22,183 bases of DNA from Candidatus Troglogloeales bacterium (GTDB lineage: Bacteria > Nitrospirota > Nitrospiria > SBBL01 > SBBT01): assembly GCA_005239595.1 (NCBI GenBank), contig SBBT01000174.1:1-22183 (forward strand), read 5' to 3'. Of the stretch, positions 1 through 8,303 are shown piece by piece (position 1 is the first letter of the stretch; every line of letters starts with the position of its first letter). A program made the translations under genes and the position numbers. The notes beneath the pieces are model-generated. The model was not told the DNA's origin. It worked only from the letters and a program-made list of their open reading frames with translations, and did no database searches.

Positions 1-52
1 ATCCGCTCTGGTCTATGTCGAGAAGATGGGGTTTTCTGTAAAACTTTTTAAC

Positions 53-58
53 AGGAGG
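53..58 (+). promoter_or_regulatory. Shine-Dalgarno site of acpP
   Basis: A perfect AGGAGG lies 5 bases before the first GTG (64) and 8 bases before a second in-frame GTG (67). It supports initiation at one of these GTG codons, but does not say which. Confidence 0.8.
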
Positions 59-63
59 AAAAA

Positions 64-297
64 GTGGTGGCTGTCGAGGAACGTGTGAAAAAAATCATAT
101 CGGAACAGTTGGGTTTGGAAGAAGAAGACGTTACCCGTGAGGCCTCCTTTGCCAACGATCTTGGGGCTGACTCGTTGGATACGGTAGAGCTGGTCATGGC
201 GTTTGAAGAAGAATTCGGGATTGAAATCCCAGATGAAGAGGCGGAAAAGATTCTAACGGTTCAAAATGCGATTGATTACATTAAAGAGCGGGTTTAG
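64..297 (+). CDS. acpP: Acyl carrier protein
   Basis: Carries growing acyl chains on a 4'-phosphopantetheine arm in cytosolic type II fatty acid synthesis. The 77-residue acidic protein has the normal family length. It contains the phosphopantetheine attachment motif GADSLDTVE, with the modified serine at residue 37, and the conserved [16 protein letters not shown] helix region. Translation begins at GTG 64 or at the adjacent GTG 67 behind a perfect Shine-Dalgarno sequence. fabF follows 53 bases downstream on the same strand, the classical acpP-fabF-rnc order. The upstream part of the operon, probably fabG/fabD, lies outside the window: bases 1-63 do not read as a recognisable FabG end. Identity is secure from the close match to the known family sequence. 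Confidence 0.98.
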   Translation: MVAVEERVKKIISEQLGLEEEDVTREASFANDLGADSLDTVELVMAFEEEFGIEIPDEEAEKILTVQNAIDYIKERV

Positions 298-350
298 CCC
301 TTTCTTAAACAAACAGTCATGCGTCAACCCTAGAGCGAGGAATACGTTTC

Positions 351-1592
351 TTGAAAAGACGGGTTGTGATAACAGGCCTAGGCCTGGTTACTCCATTGGG
401 AATCGGGGTACAGAAGGCATGGAAAGCGCTCTGCGCTGGCGAATCGGGCGTCGACCGGATTACCAAATTTGATGTAACCGATTACCCCTGCCAGATTGCC
501 GCCGAGATACATGATTTCAACCCCGCCGATTACATCGATGCCAAAGAGATCAAAAAGATGGATACGTTCATCCACTATGCCATCGCCGGAAGTCAGATGG
601 CCATCGATGACGCCGGTTTCAAAATTTCCCAGGAAAACGCCGACAGGGTTGGTGTTTATGTCGGGTCAGGCATCGGGGGTCTCCATGCCATCGAGGAGTG
701 GCATCAGGTACTCTTGAAAAAAGGCCCGAAACGGGTTACCCCTTTTTTTATCCCAATGACCATTATTAATCTTGCCTCCGGACAGATTGCCATCCGTTTT
801 GGGGCCAAAGGCCCCAACTCCTGCGCTGTCACGGCATGTGCAACCGGTAATAACTGTATTGGAGACGCCTTCCGATTGATTCAAAGGGGAGATGCCGATG
901 CAATGATCGCAGGCGGTACCGAAGCGGCCTGCACGCCGCTTGGCGTTGCTGGGTTCGCGGCCTCCCGAGCCCTCTCTACCCGAAACGATGACCCAAAACG
1001 GGCGAGCCGTCCCTTTGACCGGGATCGAGACGGTTTCGTTCTTGGAGAAGGAGCAGGCATTCTCTTTCTTGAAACAATGGAATCTGCTCAACAGCGCGGG
1101 GCACGGATTTATGCGGAGGTCATCGGATATGGCATGACCGCCGACGCGTATCATATCACCTCTCCGCCTGACGGGGGAGAGGGAGCCGTCCGATGTATGA
1201 AAGTTGCCTTAAACGACGCAGAAATCCGGCCGGAAGAAGTCAGTTATATTAATGCCCACGCCACATCCACCGCGGCGGACGCCATTGAAACGCTTGCCAT
1301 GAAGCATGTATTCAAAGAGGCGATTTACCAGATTCCGATCAGCGCGACCAAGTCGATGACGGGACATCTGCTGGGGGCTGCCGGCGGTATTGAGGCGGTC
1401 TTTAGTGTTTTATCGATCCATGATGGAATGATCCCCCCTACGATCAATCTGGATCATCCGGACCCTCAATGCGATCTGGACTATACCCCCCACCACGCCC
1501 GCCGCTACCCTGTGAATGTTGCCCTGTCAAACTCGTTTGGCTTCGGCGGAATCAACGCAACGGTTATCTTCCGGAAATATCCGACCGCTTAG
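351..1592 (+). CDS. fabF: 3-oxoacyl-[acyl-carrier-protein] synthase II
   Basis: Condenses malonyl-ACP with acyl-ACP to elongate fatty acids. The 413-residue length is typical for KAS II. The catalytic triad is visible: Cys163 in TACATGNNCIGDAF, His303 in NAHATST and His339 in SMTGHLLGAAGG. The start is TTG at 351 with a weak purine-rich site (GCGAGG) about 10 bases upstream. No ATG start fits the conserved N-terminus KRRVVITGLGLVTPLG. The loop after His303 reads HATSTAADAIET, about one residue shorter than the usual HGTSTPxGDxxET, and has Ala for Gly. All catalytic residues are intact, so I expect activity. It lies between acpP and rnc in a co-directional operon, and its stop is 13 bases before the rnc start. 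Confidence 0.97.
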   Translation: MKRRVVITGLGLVTPLGIGVQKAWKALCAGESGVDRITKFDVTDYPCQIAAEIHDFNPADYIDAKEIKKMDTFIHYAIAGSQMAIDDAGFKISQENADRVGVYVGSGIGGLHAIEEWHQVLLKKGPKRVTPFFIPMTIINLASGQIAIRFGAKGPNSCAVTACATGNNCIGDAFRLIQRGDADAMIAGGTEAACTPLGVAGFAASRALSTRNDDPKRASRPFDRDRDGFVLGEGAGILFLETMESAQQRGARIYAEVIGYGMTADAYHITSPPDGGEGAVRCMKVALNDAEIRPEEVSYINAHATSTAADAIETLAMKHVFKEAIYQIPISATKSMTGHLLGAAGGIEAVFSVLSIHDGMIPPTINLDHPDPQCDLDYTPHHARRYPVNVALSNSFGFGGINATVIFRKYPTA

Positions 1593-1605
1593 GAAGCATC
1601 TCCTT

Positions 1606-2313
1606 ATGGATTATGCGATAGCGGATTTATCACCCCTTGAACAAAAACTCTCTTTCACTTTTTCCGATTTTGGCCTTTTAAGGAGAGCCCTTACCCATAA
1701 ATCGTATATAAACGAGCAGAAAGATAAAACCCTGCAAGACAATGAGCGACTTGAATTCCTGGGAGATGCGGTCCTCGATCTGATCATCAGCGACACCCTC
1801 ATGGCGCGCTATCCGGAGGCTAAAGAAGGAGACCTCTCCAAGATGAAAGCAAACATCGTAAGCGAAGGGACACTGGCCGCTATTGCGAATGGACTCGATC
1901 TTGGGGGTTTTCTTTTCCTCGGAAAAGGAGAGGATCGGACAGAGGGAAGAGGTAAAAACTCGCTCCTTTCCGATGCGCTGGAAGCCGTGATCGCGGCAAT
2001 GTATCTTGACCAGGGGTTTTCGTCAGCCAAGGCATCGGTCTTGACCCTGTTTATGCCTTTTATCAAAAACCTTACCCCTCTGGCGACATTCGATTATAAG
2101 ACGGCCATGCAGGAATTTTGCCAGAAAACGTTTGAAGTCCTTCCGACCTATCGCGTTATCCAGGAGTCTGGGCCGGATCATCAAAAAATGTTTGAGGTCG
2201 CCATTGAAATCCACGGGACCTCTTATGGAACCGGGACAGGGAGAAGCAAAAAAGAAGCGGAACAGATGGCCGCCCACGTTGCGATGGACCAATTGCAAAA
2301 GAAAGCTCGATGA
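1606..2313 (+). CDS. rnc: Ribonuclease III
   Basis: Double-strand-specific endoribonuclease for rRNA and mRNA processing. I chose ATG 1606, giving 235 residues. It follows the fabF stop directly, has AGGAAG about 9 bases upstream, and avoids a 30-residue extension that would only overlap fabF. The N-terminal RNase III domain (about residues 10-155) has the signature NERLEFLGDAVLD with Glu47, Glu50 and Asp54. The second acidic pair is Asp123 and Glu126 in SLLSDALEAVIAAMYLD. The C-terminal double-stranded-RNA-binding domain spans about residues 162-233 and ends in GRSKKEAEQMAAHVAMDQL. All metal-binding residues are present. Its TGA overlaps the ATG of a tiny downstream ORF (ATGA). Confidence 0.96.
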   Translation: MDYAIADLSPLEQKLSFTFSDFGLLRRALTHKSYINEQKDKTLQDNERLEFLGDAVLDLIISDTLMARYPEAKEGDLSKMKANIVSEGTLAAIANGLDLGGFLFLGKGEDRTEGRGKNSLLSDALEAVIAAMYLDQGFSSAKASVLTLFMPFIKNLTPLATFDYKTAMQEFCQKTFEVLPTYRVIQESGPDHQKMFEVAIEIHGTSYGTGTGRSKKEAEQMAAHVAMDQLQKKAR

Positions 2314-2426
2314 AAAACCTCTTAAAATACGGATTGCTCATGATCGGATTAGTCCTCGTTGCCTTCTACATCTATTATCTGGTGGCCTTCCTTTCCCCCG
2401 ATTCTTCGCTTTTTGCCCCTCGGTAA
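2310..2426 (+). CDS. Possible small single-helix membrane protein (38 aa)
   Basis: I do not recognise this protein. The ATG overlaps the rnc stop codon as ATGA, the usual form of translational coupling. The 38-residue reading begins MKNLLKYGLLMIGLVLVAFY and ends SPDSSLFAPR. Residues about 5-28 form one uninterrupted hydrophobic helix after two lysines, as expected of an inner-membrane microprotein. Its last 78 bases lie antisense to the 3' end of panC, over the part encoding the PanC C-terminal extension. It could be a chance ORF. The coupled start and the membrane-like composition argue for a real gene, but nothing shows expression. Confidence 0.5.
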   Translation: MKNLLKYGLLMIGLVLVAFYIYYLVAFLSPDSSLFAPR

Positions 2427-3263
2427 GATGAGTTCGACATTATCGATGAGGCGAACGTTTCCGATCTTCACCGCAAGCAGGAGAACGGCCTTACCGGTTA
2501 ATCGTTCAATCGGTTCCAGGGTTACAGGATTGCACATGGTAATATAATCAATCGTTGCGCGGGATTCAGATCGGATCAGGGATTGTGCCTGACGAACAAT
2601 ACGACGGCAATCGTCTTCCCCCTCTGAAACCAGCCGCTTCGCGTGACAGAGGGCCTTATACAAAATGGGAGCCGCCTTTCGATCGTCGTCGGCGAACCTG
2701 ACATTTCGGGAGCTCATCGCCAAACCGTCTTTCTCTCGCACCGTCGGAAGAACCCGCAACGCAATATTAAAATGAAGATCACGCACCATCTGCTGAATCA
2801 CCCGCACCTGTTGATAATCTTTCCGGCCAAGATAGACACGATGGGGCTGGACGATCTTAAAAAGTTTTGCCACCACCGTCGCCACCCCTTTAAAATGTCC
2901 GGGACGGGCAGCCCCTTCCCATCGGTTGCCAATTTCTCCCACCTCAATAAACGTGCAATGACCAGGAGGGTAAATTTCATCAACAGAAGGGACCCATAGA
3001 AGGTCTACCCCAGCAGACGCGGCCTTCCGTTGATCCGATGGAAGATCTTTCGGGTATGTCAGGTAATCTTCAGGATCACAAAATTGTAAGGGGTTGACAA
3101 AGAGGGAGACGGCCACATAGATGCATTCGCGCCTCGCCCGCTGTATCAAGGAGAGATGCCCGTCGTGAAACGCCCCCATCGTGGGGACGAAACCGATTGT
3201 CCCTGTCTTACGGGCCGACTGTAAGAGCATCTGGACCGTTTTGATGCGGGAGACGGTTTTCAT
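2349..3263 (-). CDS. panC: Pantothenate synthetase
   Basis: Joins pantoate and beta-alanine with ATP to make pantothenate, the precursor of coenzyme A and of the ACP prosthetic group. Motifs are in the expected order: VPTMGAFHDGHLSLI (HxGH, His33 and His36), SLFVNPLQF (about 53-61), VYLGRKDYQQV (about 143-153) and the KMSKS-like loop REKDGLAMSSRN (176-187). The protein has 304 residues, about 20-25 more than usual. The extra part follows RLIDN (271-275) and is a basic, low-complexity tail (PRGKKRRIGGKEGH) read antisense to the small ORF at 2310-2426. It starts at ATG 3263, 13 bases after the kinase stop, and is the last gene of the long minus-strand run. Confidence 0.95.
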   Translation of the reverse strand: MKTVSRIKTVQMLLQSARKTGTIGFVPTMGAFHDGHLSLIQRARRECIYVAVSLFVNPLQFCDPEDYLTYPKDLPSDQRKAASAGVDLLWVPSVDEIYPPGHCTFIEVGEIGNRWEGAARPGHFKGVATVVAKLFKIVQPHRVYLGRKDYQQVRVIQQMVRDLHFNIALRVLPTVREKDGLAMSSRNVRFADDDRKAAPILYKALCHAKRLVSEGEDDCRRIVRQAQSLIRSESRATIDYITMCNPVTLEPIERLTGKAVLLLAVKIGNVRLIDNVELILPRGKKRRIGGKEGHQIIDVEGNED

Positions 3264-3276
3264 GGTGATGAAGCCC

Positions 3277-3924
3277 CTATCGAACAGGGTGGTAGTACGC
3301 TTTTCCCTGCTTCATCTGATTGACCTGGGTGATTAAATCGGCAAGGTCGGCAGGATCACGCACAAAATCAATATCCCCCGTTTGAACCACCAAAAGCGGA
3401 CTCTCTTCATAGTGAAAGAAAAACCGATTATACGCCTCATTTAAACTTGCAAGGTATTCCGGGTGAATCGTCTTTTCGTAATCTCTCCCCCGCTGCCGGA
3501 TTCGATCCAATAGCCGGTCGGTATCGGCGCAGAGGAAAACGACCAGATCGGGCCGGGGAATACGGGGGTTTAGTAATTTATAAACCTGCTCGTATAAAAC
3601 CAGCTCTTCCTCGCTTAGATTCAAATAGGCAAAGATACGGTCCTTCTGAAAGAAATAGTCGGTCACCGTCGTCTTTGAAAAAAGGTTTTGTTGCGCCAGA
3701 TCTTGAAGCTGGCGGAATCTTGCCAGAAGGAAAAAAAGCTGGGTCTGAAAGGCCCACTTTTCCAAATCCTGGTAGAATTGGGGTAAGAAAGGATTCTCGT
3801 CAATCTTCTCAAGCAGAAGCTCCGCCGAAAATGCCTGCGCCAACAACTTGGAGAAACTGGTTTTGCCAACTCCGATCGGCCCTTCTACCACAATCAGGCG
3901 ATTGCCCGATGCATGATCGATCAT
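3277..3924 (-). CDS. Deoxynucleoside kinase (deoxyadenosine/deoxyguanosine kinase family)
   Basis: Predicted to phosphorylate deoxynucleosides for dNTP salvage in the cytosol. The P-loop GPIGVGKTS (residues 15-23) lies near the N-terminus. The LID-like region DRIRQRGRDYEKTIHPEYL and a following NEAYNRFFFHY helix are typical of the dNK/dGK/dAK family, whose members have about 210-220 residues. I chose ATG 3924 (215 residues) because it overlaps the folK stop as ATGA and has GGGAGG about 7 bases upstream. The longer start at 3939 would place that ribosome site inside the gene. The order folK-kinase-panC is seen in several bacterial groups. Substrate preference cannot be read from the sequence. 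Confidence 0.9.
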   Translation of the reverse strand: MIDHASGNRLIVVEGPIGVGKTSFSKLLAQAFSAELLLEKIDENPFLPQFYQDLEKWAFQTQLFFLLARFRQLQDLAQQNLFSKTTVTDYFFQKDRIFAYLNLSEEELVLYEQVYKLLNPRIPRPDLVVFLCADTDRLLDRIRQRGRDYEKTIHPEYLASLNEAYNRFFFHYEESPLLVVQTGDIDFVRDPADLADLITQVNQMKQGKAYYHPVR

Positions 3925-4445
3925 AAACCACCCTCCCATCCAGCGGGATAACGTTGTTGAACCGTTTCGCCTTGTTTCAGTTGAGAGAGGAGGACTGTTG
4001 CGGTCTTCTGCAAGGTCGGGTGGTTTAATTGCGGGGCAATTTCGGACAACGGAACCAAGACAAACCGGCGATGGGGGATGGCCGGATGGGGAACGGTCAA
4101 ACCCTCGTCATGAATAATGACCTGATTATAAAAGAGAAGATCAAGATCAATGGTGCGCGGACCCTTTGGGATTTCGATCTTTTTGCCCATCTTCTGTTCG
4201 ATCAATTGACAGACATCCAGGAGCCGGCGCGGCGACAAGGGCGTTTCAATCTCAATGACCGCGTTATAAAACCAACCCTGATTGCCGTAATCCACCGGCT
4301 CTGTTTCGTAGAGCGACGACACTTTTTTGATTAAAACCGCCCTCTGGAGTTGGTGAAGGGCTTCTCGGCAAAAAGAGATTCTATCTCCCAGGTTGGATCC
4401 AATCGCAATATAGGCGACATGAGGAGGGAAATCCCTACCACCCAT
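3921..4445 (-). CDS. folK: 2-amino-4-hydroxy-6-hydroxymethyldihydropteridine pyrophosphokinase
   Basis: Transfers pyrophosphate from ATP to hydroxymethyldihydropterin in folate synthesis. The HPPK signature is KGPRTIDLDLLFYN (residues 94-107), with its two aspartates for Mg-ATP. Other matches are AYIAIGSNLGDR (11-22), the ETEPVDYGNQGWFYNAV segment (48-63) and VPHPAIPHRRFVLVPLSEIAP (118-138). I chose ATG 4445 (174 residues), which overlaps the end of the upstream aminotransferase by 11 bases. A longer start at 4484 would add 13 residues encoded entirely inside that gene. The stop overlaps the next gene's ATG as ATGA, so translation is probably coupled. Confidence 0.94.
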   Translation of the reverse strand: MGGRDFPPHVAYIAIGSNLGDRISFCREALHQLQRAVLIKKVSSLYETEPVDYGNQGWFYNAVIEIETPLSPRRLLDVCQLIEQKMGKKIEIPKGPRTIDLDLLFYNQVIIHDEGLTVPHPAIPHRRFVLVPLSEIAPQLNHPTLQKTATVLLSQLKQGETVQQRYPAGWEGGL

Positions 4446-5607
4446 ACAGCTCGGCCTTCTCCATCCGATCCAGCGCCTCTTCAAGGCGTTCTTTCGGCAC
4501 CGTCAGGGTCATCCGAACATATCCCTCGCCAGAATCTCCAAAACCAATGCCCGGTGTGCTGACAATGGCGGCCCTGCTCAAGAGAAGCGTGGTAAAATTA
4601 GAGGATGAAATATTTTTTGGGGTCTGCATCCAAACATAGAAACTTGCCGCGGGCGGCGAGACGACAAAGCCCATCTTTATCAGTCCCTGGATGAAAACAT
4701 CCCGGCGCTCCTGATAAATTTTTCTGATCACGGAAAGAACCGCATCGTCAAGGCGCAATGCCGCGATCCCGGCCTCCTGCACCGCCTGAAACACCCCGGA
4801 ATCAAGGTTGCTCTTTACCTTTCCCAGGGCGGCCAGAACCTCCCTGTTTCCAACGGCAAATCCAATCCGCCATCCTGTCATGTTATAGGTCTTCGAGAGC
4901 GAGTGAAACTCAATCCCCACCTCTTTGGCGCCATCGATCTCCATGAAAGAGACCGGGCGTTGGCCATCGTAATAGACCTCGGAATAGGCCGCGTCATGGC
5001 AAACGATGATTTCGTTTTGACGGGCGAAATCGACCACACGCTCGAAAAATGCCTTGTTGGCAACCGCCGCCGTCGGATTATTCGGAGAATTAATAAAGAG
5101 GAGTTTGGCGCATTTTGCAATATCAGACGGTATGTCCTGTAAGTCAGGGAGAAAATGGTTTTCCGGCCTAAGGGGGATAAGATAGGATTTCCCCCCGGCA
5201 AAAAGGGTTCCGGCATGATAAACCGGATAGCCGGGACTGGTCATCAGGGCAACGTCACCGGGATCAATGAAGGCAAGCGGGATGTGGCCTATTCCCTCTT
5301 TCGATCCGATGAGGGTAAGCACTTCGCATTCCGGATCGAGGCCGATCTGAAAACGCCGCTGGTACCAGTCAGCGACTGCCCGGCGGAAAGAAAGCATCCC
5401 TTCATAAGAAGGATACTGGTGATGCATCGGATTTTCCGCAGCCTTTTGCAAGGCATGGATAATCGGGGCGGGGGTCGGCATGTCGGGATCCCCGACACCC
5501 AGGTTGATGATATCTTTCCCCTGACGGATGGCCTCTTGTTTCATCCGGTCGATCTGGGCAAAAAGATAGGGCGGGAGGTTTTTAATTCGATCGGCTACTT
5601 TCTTCAC
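4435..5607 (-). CDS. dapL: LL-diaminopimelate aminotransferase-type PLP enzyme
   Basis: Class I/II PLP-dependent aminotransferase predicted to convert tetrahydrodipicolinate directly to LL-diaminopimelate, bypassing the succinyl or acetyl route. The 390-residue protein shows LGVGDPDMPTP near residue 36, INSPNNPTAAVA (172-183), an aspartate for the pyridine nitrogen in CHDAAYSEV, and the Schiff-base lysine Lys239 in SLSKTYNMTGWRIGF. The start is GTG 5607 with GAGG about 7 bases upstream. The DapL assignment rests largely on context: it lies 10 bases after dapB in a dapF-dapA-dapB run with no dapC, dapD or dapE. From sequence alone, a broader aspartate/alanine-type aminotransferase remains possible. 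Confidence 0.85.
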   Translation of the reverse strand: MKKVADRIKNLPPYLFAQIDRMKQEAIRQGKDIINLGVGDPDMPTPAPIIHALQKAAENPMHHQYPSYEGMLSFRRAVADWYQRRFQIGLDPECEVLTLIGSKEGIGHIPLAFIDPGDVALMTSPGYPVYHAGTLFAGGKSYLIPLRPENHFLPDLQDIPSDIAKCAKLLFINSPNNPTAAVANKAFFERVVDFARQNEIIVCHDAAYSEVYYDGQRPVSFMEIDGAKEVGIEFHSLSKTYNMTGWRIGFAVGNREVLAALGKVKSNLDSGVFQAVQEAGIAALRLDDAVLSVIRKIYQERRDVFIQGLIKMGFVVSPPAASFYVWMQTPKNISSSNFTTLLLSRAAIVSTPGIGFGDSGEGYVRMTLTVPKERLEEALDRMEKAELYGW

Positions 5608-5617
5608 TGGATATCCT

Positions 5618-6424
5618 CTATTTTTTCAAGCCCAACACGTCCATCATGTCGTACAACCCGGGACTCTGGTTGGCCACCCATTGGGCCGCCATTAAAGCCC
5701 CGCGCGCAAAATTGTTTCGACTATGGGCGCGATGTGTCAATTCAATCCGCTCGCCTGGGCCGGCAAAGACGATCGTATGTTCGCCAACGATATCTCCGCC
5801 GCGCAGGCTTTGAATGCCGATTTCATTAGTCTGACGGCTTCCGATCGTTCCATAACGGGCAAACCGCCCTACCTGCGGGAGCGACGCCCCACGGGCAAGC
5901 GCGGCCACCTCTCCCATTCTCAACGCCGTACCACTGGGGGCATCTTTTTTATGCCGGTGATGGACCTCCAATATCTCGATATCATAGCTCCCTCCCAGTG
6001 CCGTCACCGCGTCATGAATGAGTTTAAATACAACGTTCACCCCCACGCTCATATTCGGAGAGAGAACAATCGGAATCTTATGGGATGCCTGCTTGATCTT
6101 CTTCTCGTCATCTGTTGTAAAACCGGTCGTTCCAATCACCATCGGTTTTTTCTTTGAAAGCGCCTCCTGGAGGACCAGGAGCGTCTCCTGGGGAAGCGTA
6201 AAATCAACAATGACCTCCCCGTCGTGTACCGCCTTTTTCATCTGGTGTGAAACAGGAATCCCCCATTTTTCAACTCCAATCAGTGTCCCCGCATCTTTGC
6301 CGACGGAAGGATGCCCTTTCTTCTCCAAAGCGGCACCTAACGCCAAATCCTCATCATCCTGATAAAGCACATCCAAAATGGCGCGCCCCATCCGACCCGC
6401 CGCTCCTATAACCGTCAGTTTCAT
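5618..6424 (-). CDS. dapB: 4-hydroxy-tetrahydrodipicolinate reductase
   Basis: NAD(P)H-dependent reduction step that yields tetrahydrodipicolinate in diaminopimelate/lysine synthesis. The Rossmann motif VIGAAGRMGRAIL begins at residue 5. The dinucleotide-site GTTGFT is at about 98-103. The catalytic signature HHRHKKDAPSGTAL (155-168) holds the catalytic histidine and lysine. The 268-residue length is normal. The ATG at 6424 follows a near-perfect AAGGAGGT with short spacing. It is preceded by a terminator-like hairpin in the 51-base gap after dapA, so its level may differ from that of dapA. Confidence 0.97.
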   Translation of the reverse strand: MKLTVIGAAGRMGRAILDVLYQDDEDLALGAALEKKGHPSVGKDAGTLIGVEKWGIPVSHQMKKAVHDGEVIVDFTLPQETLLVLQEALSKKKPMVIGTTGFTTDDEKKIKQASHKIPIVLSPNMSVGVNVVFKLIHDAVTALGGSYDIEILEVHHRHKKDAPSGTALRMGEVAALARGASLPQVGRFARYGTIGSRQTNEIGIQSLRGGDIVGEHTIVFAGPGERIELTHRAHSRNNFARGALMAAQWVANQSPGLYDMMDVLGLKK

Positions 6425-6429
6425 AGACC

Positions 6430-6468
6430 TCCTTATAATAAAGAGAGAAAAGCGGGTCCCCCCGCTTT
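6430..6468 (-). terminator. Terminator-like hairpin between dapA and dapB
   Basis: Read on the minus strand, AAAGCGGG and CCCGCTTT form an 8-bp stem around the loop GGGA (6468-6449). A T-rich tail, TTCTCTCTTTATTAT, follows. It begins 7 bases after the dapA stop (6476). The T tract is broken by C residues, so it may act as a partial terminator, an attenuating stop or an mRNA 3'-end stabiliser within the operon. Confidence 0.55.
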
Positions 6469-6475
6469 CTACATG

Positions 6476-7369
6476 TTACGGTTTCTTTGATGAAGGACGC
6501 AGCAAGCCATACGCTTTCATCGCCTTTTTTAATTTATTCAAGTTCTCGGCGGAGAGCCGACAAAGAGGCAGACGCACCTCGTCGCTGCATTTGCCCAATA
6601 ACGACAGGGCTGCCTTCACCGGAATCGGATTGGTCTCAAGAAAAAGGACCTCATGAAGCGGATAGAGCTTGTGATGCAGTTTTCCTGCATTCGTAAAATC
6701 GCCCCGTTTCGCAGCGTCGACCATCTGCGCCATTTCGGACGGAACGATATTGGCCGTCACCGAGATGACCCCCGCGCCACCGACCGCCATCGTCGGGAGC
6801 GCGGTAAAATCATCTCCCGATAGGACGGCAAGGCGATCGCCGCAAAGCTGAATCAAATCGCTCACCTGTTGGAGGGAACCGGTTCCCTCTTTAATTCCGA
6901 CGATGTTGTCAAATGCCGTCAGTCGGGCCACCGTGGCGGGGGCCATGTTCACCCCCGTCCGTCCTGGAATGTTATAGAGGACTAACGGAAGATCGACCGC
7001 CTTCGCAATCGCCTTGTAATGTTGAAAGAGCCCCTCCTGGGTCGGCTTGTTATAGTAAGGGGTGATCAAGAGTGCCCCCGATACGCCAGAGGATTTGGCA
7101 TGGCGGGTCAATTCGATCGCCTCTTCCGTGCTGTTCGATCCGGTACCGGCCAGCACCGGAACCCGCCCGCCGACCATCTTAACCGTCAACTCAATCACCC
7201 GCCGATGCTCTTCGTGTGTCAGCGTTGCGGATTCCCCCGTCGTCCCGCACGGAACAATGCCGTGTGTGCCGGCACGGAGATGAAAATCGATCAGGGCGCC
7301 ATAGGCCTCCTCATCGATTCTCCCCTTTTTAAAGGGGGTCACGATGGCAACCATAGAACCGTAAAACAT
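6476..7369 (-). CDS. dapA: 4-hydroxy-tetrahydrodipicolinate synthase
   Basis: Condenses pyruvate with aspartate semialdehyde, the committed step to diaminopimelate and lysine. TIM-barrel family of about 290-300 residues; this one has 297. Visible active-site features are CGTTGES with Thr43/Thr44, Tyr132 in VLYNIPGRTG, and the Schiff-base Lys160 in IVGIKEGTG. The pyruvate-site segment LITPYYNKPTQEG is also intact. I chose ATG 7369, with AAGGAG 7-8 bases upstream. A GTG directly before it (7372) sits too near the ribosome site. It lies between dapF and dapB in the lysine run. Confidence 0.97.
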   Translation of the reverse strand: MFYGSMVAIVTPFKKGRIDEEAYGALIDFHLRAGTHGIVPCGTTGESATLTHEEHRRVIELTVKMVGGRVPVLAGTGSNSTEEAIELTRHAKSSGVSGALLITPYYNKPTQEGLFQHYKAIAKAVDLPLVLYNIPGRTGVNMAPATVARLTAFDNIVGIKEGTGSLQQVSDLIQLCGDRLAVLSGDDFTALPTMAVGGAGVISVTANIVPSEMAQMVDAAKRGDFTNAGKLHHKLYPLHEVLFLETNPIPVKAALSLLGKCSDEVRLPLCRLSAENLNKLKKAMKAYGLLRPSSKKP

Positions 7370-7442
7370 CACAAATCTCCTTGTAGACAGTTGAAAAAGC
7401 CAAACATACTACTGTTCGGCATCTGACGATTTGATCGGTCTC

Positions 7443-8267
7443 CTATTGCAGTGCCTCTTCGCAAAGCTCTCCTTTATAAACGATTCGGGCGTCCCCTTCC
7501 AGAAAAATATTTGTAAAAGAGCGGCCTGCCCCTTCAAAATCGACCCCCAATACCGTTTGACCTCTTGTAAAGAGTGCTACGGGAGGCGTCACTTTTTCCA
7601 AGACCGTTGCAATCAACGCGGCGGCAATCGATCCGGTTCCACAGGCCAGTGTCTCATCCTCCACCCCGCGCTCGTAGGTACGAATTTTCAGACAACCCCG
7701 ATCCACCACGCTGACAAAATTGGCATTTGTCCCCCTTGGAGAAAAGAGGGAATGGTATCGCGTAGCCCTCCCTAAATGAACCACATCAACCCCATTCACA
7801 TCATCCACAAAATAAACGACATGGGGAACGCCGGTATTCACAAAATGGCCGTTATACGTTTTCCCCTCAATCTCGATCTTAAGATGAAGACGCAAATCGG
7901 AGGGATCCGGAAGTTTTACCTTCACGCGCCCCGTATCCAGCACCTCGGCCTGGACAATCCCCGCCAACGTTTGAATGGTGTGTTTTGCGGGGGCAATCCC
8001 GGAAAGATAGGCAAACCTGGCGACGCAGCGGCTTCCGTTTCCGCACAGTTCCACCTCCCCGCCATCCGCGTTATAGTAATGCCAGGCGTAATTCGCCAAA
8101 GAGGAAGGCTCGATCAAAATAACCCCGTCCGCCCCCACCGACAGGCCCCGCCGACAGACATTTGCGACGAATAACTTCATTTCATTGGGTAAAATGATCG
8201 GGTCTCGATGGTCAATGACGATAAAATCGTTTCCGCTTCCGCTCATCTTCCAAAAAGGAATTTTCAT
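7443..8267 (-). CDS. dapF: Diaminopimelate epimerase
   Basis: Interconverts LL- and meso-diaminopimelate without a cofactor. Both catalytic cysteines are present: Cys75 in GGEVELCGNGSRC and Cys209 in ETLACGTGS. The N-terminus KMSGSGNDFIVID is characteristic. The length from ATG 8267 is 274 residues, normal for the family. A TTG directly upstream (8270) is a less likely start, given the AAGGA about 9 bases before the ATG. A 73-base gap separates it from dapA, and I see no strong promoter or terminator there. The cluster supplies meso-DAP to cell wall synthesis and to LysA. Confidence 0.97.
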   Translation of the reverse strand: MKIPFWKMSGSGNDFIVIDHRDPIILPNEMKLFVANVCRRGLSVGADGVILIEPSSLANYAWHYYNADGGEVELCGNGSRCVARFAYLSGIAPAKHTIQTLAGIVQAEVLDTGRVKVKLPDPSDLRLHLKIEIEGKTYNGHFVNTGVPHVVYFVDDVNGVDVVHLGRATRYHSLFSPRGTNANFVSVVDRGCLKIRTYERGVEDETLACGTGSIAAALIATVLEKVTPPVALFTRGQTVLGVDFEGAGRSFTNIFLEGDARIVYKGELCEEALQ

Positions 8268-8303
8268 CAATCCCTATCCTTAAAACAAAAACGATCGGCC
8301 CCA

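Noticed and set aside
666..1154. 162-residue minus-strand ORF inside fabF
   Set aside because: It is an antisense shadow. The plus strand encodes intact FabF with its catalytic residues.
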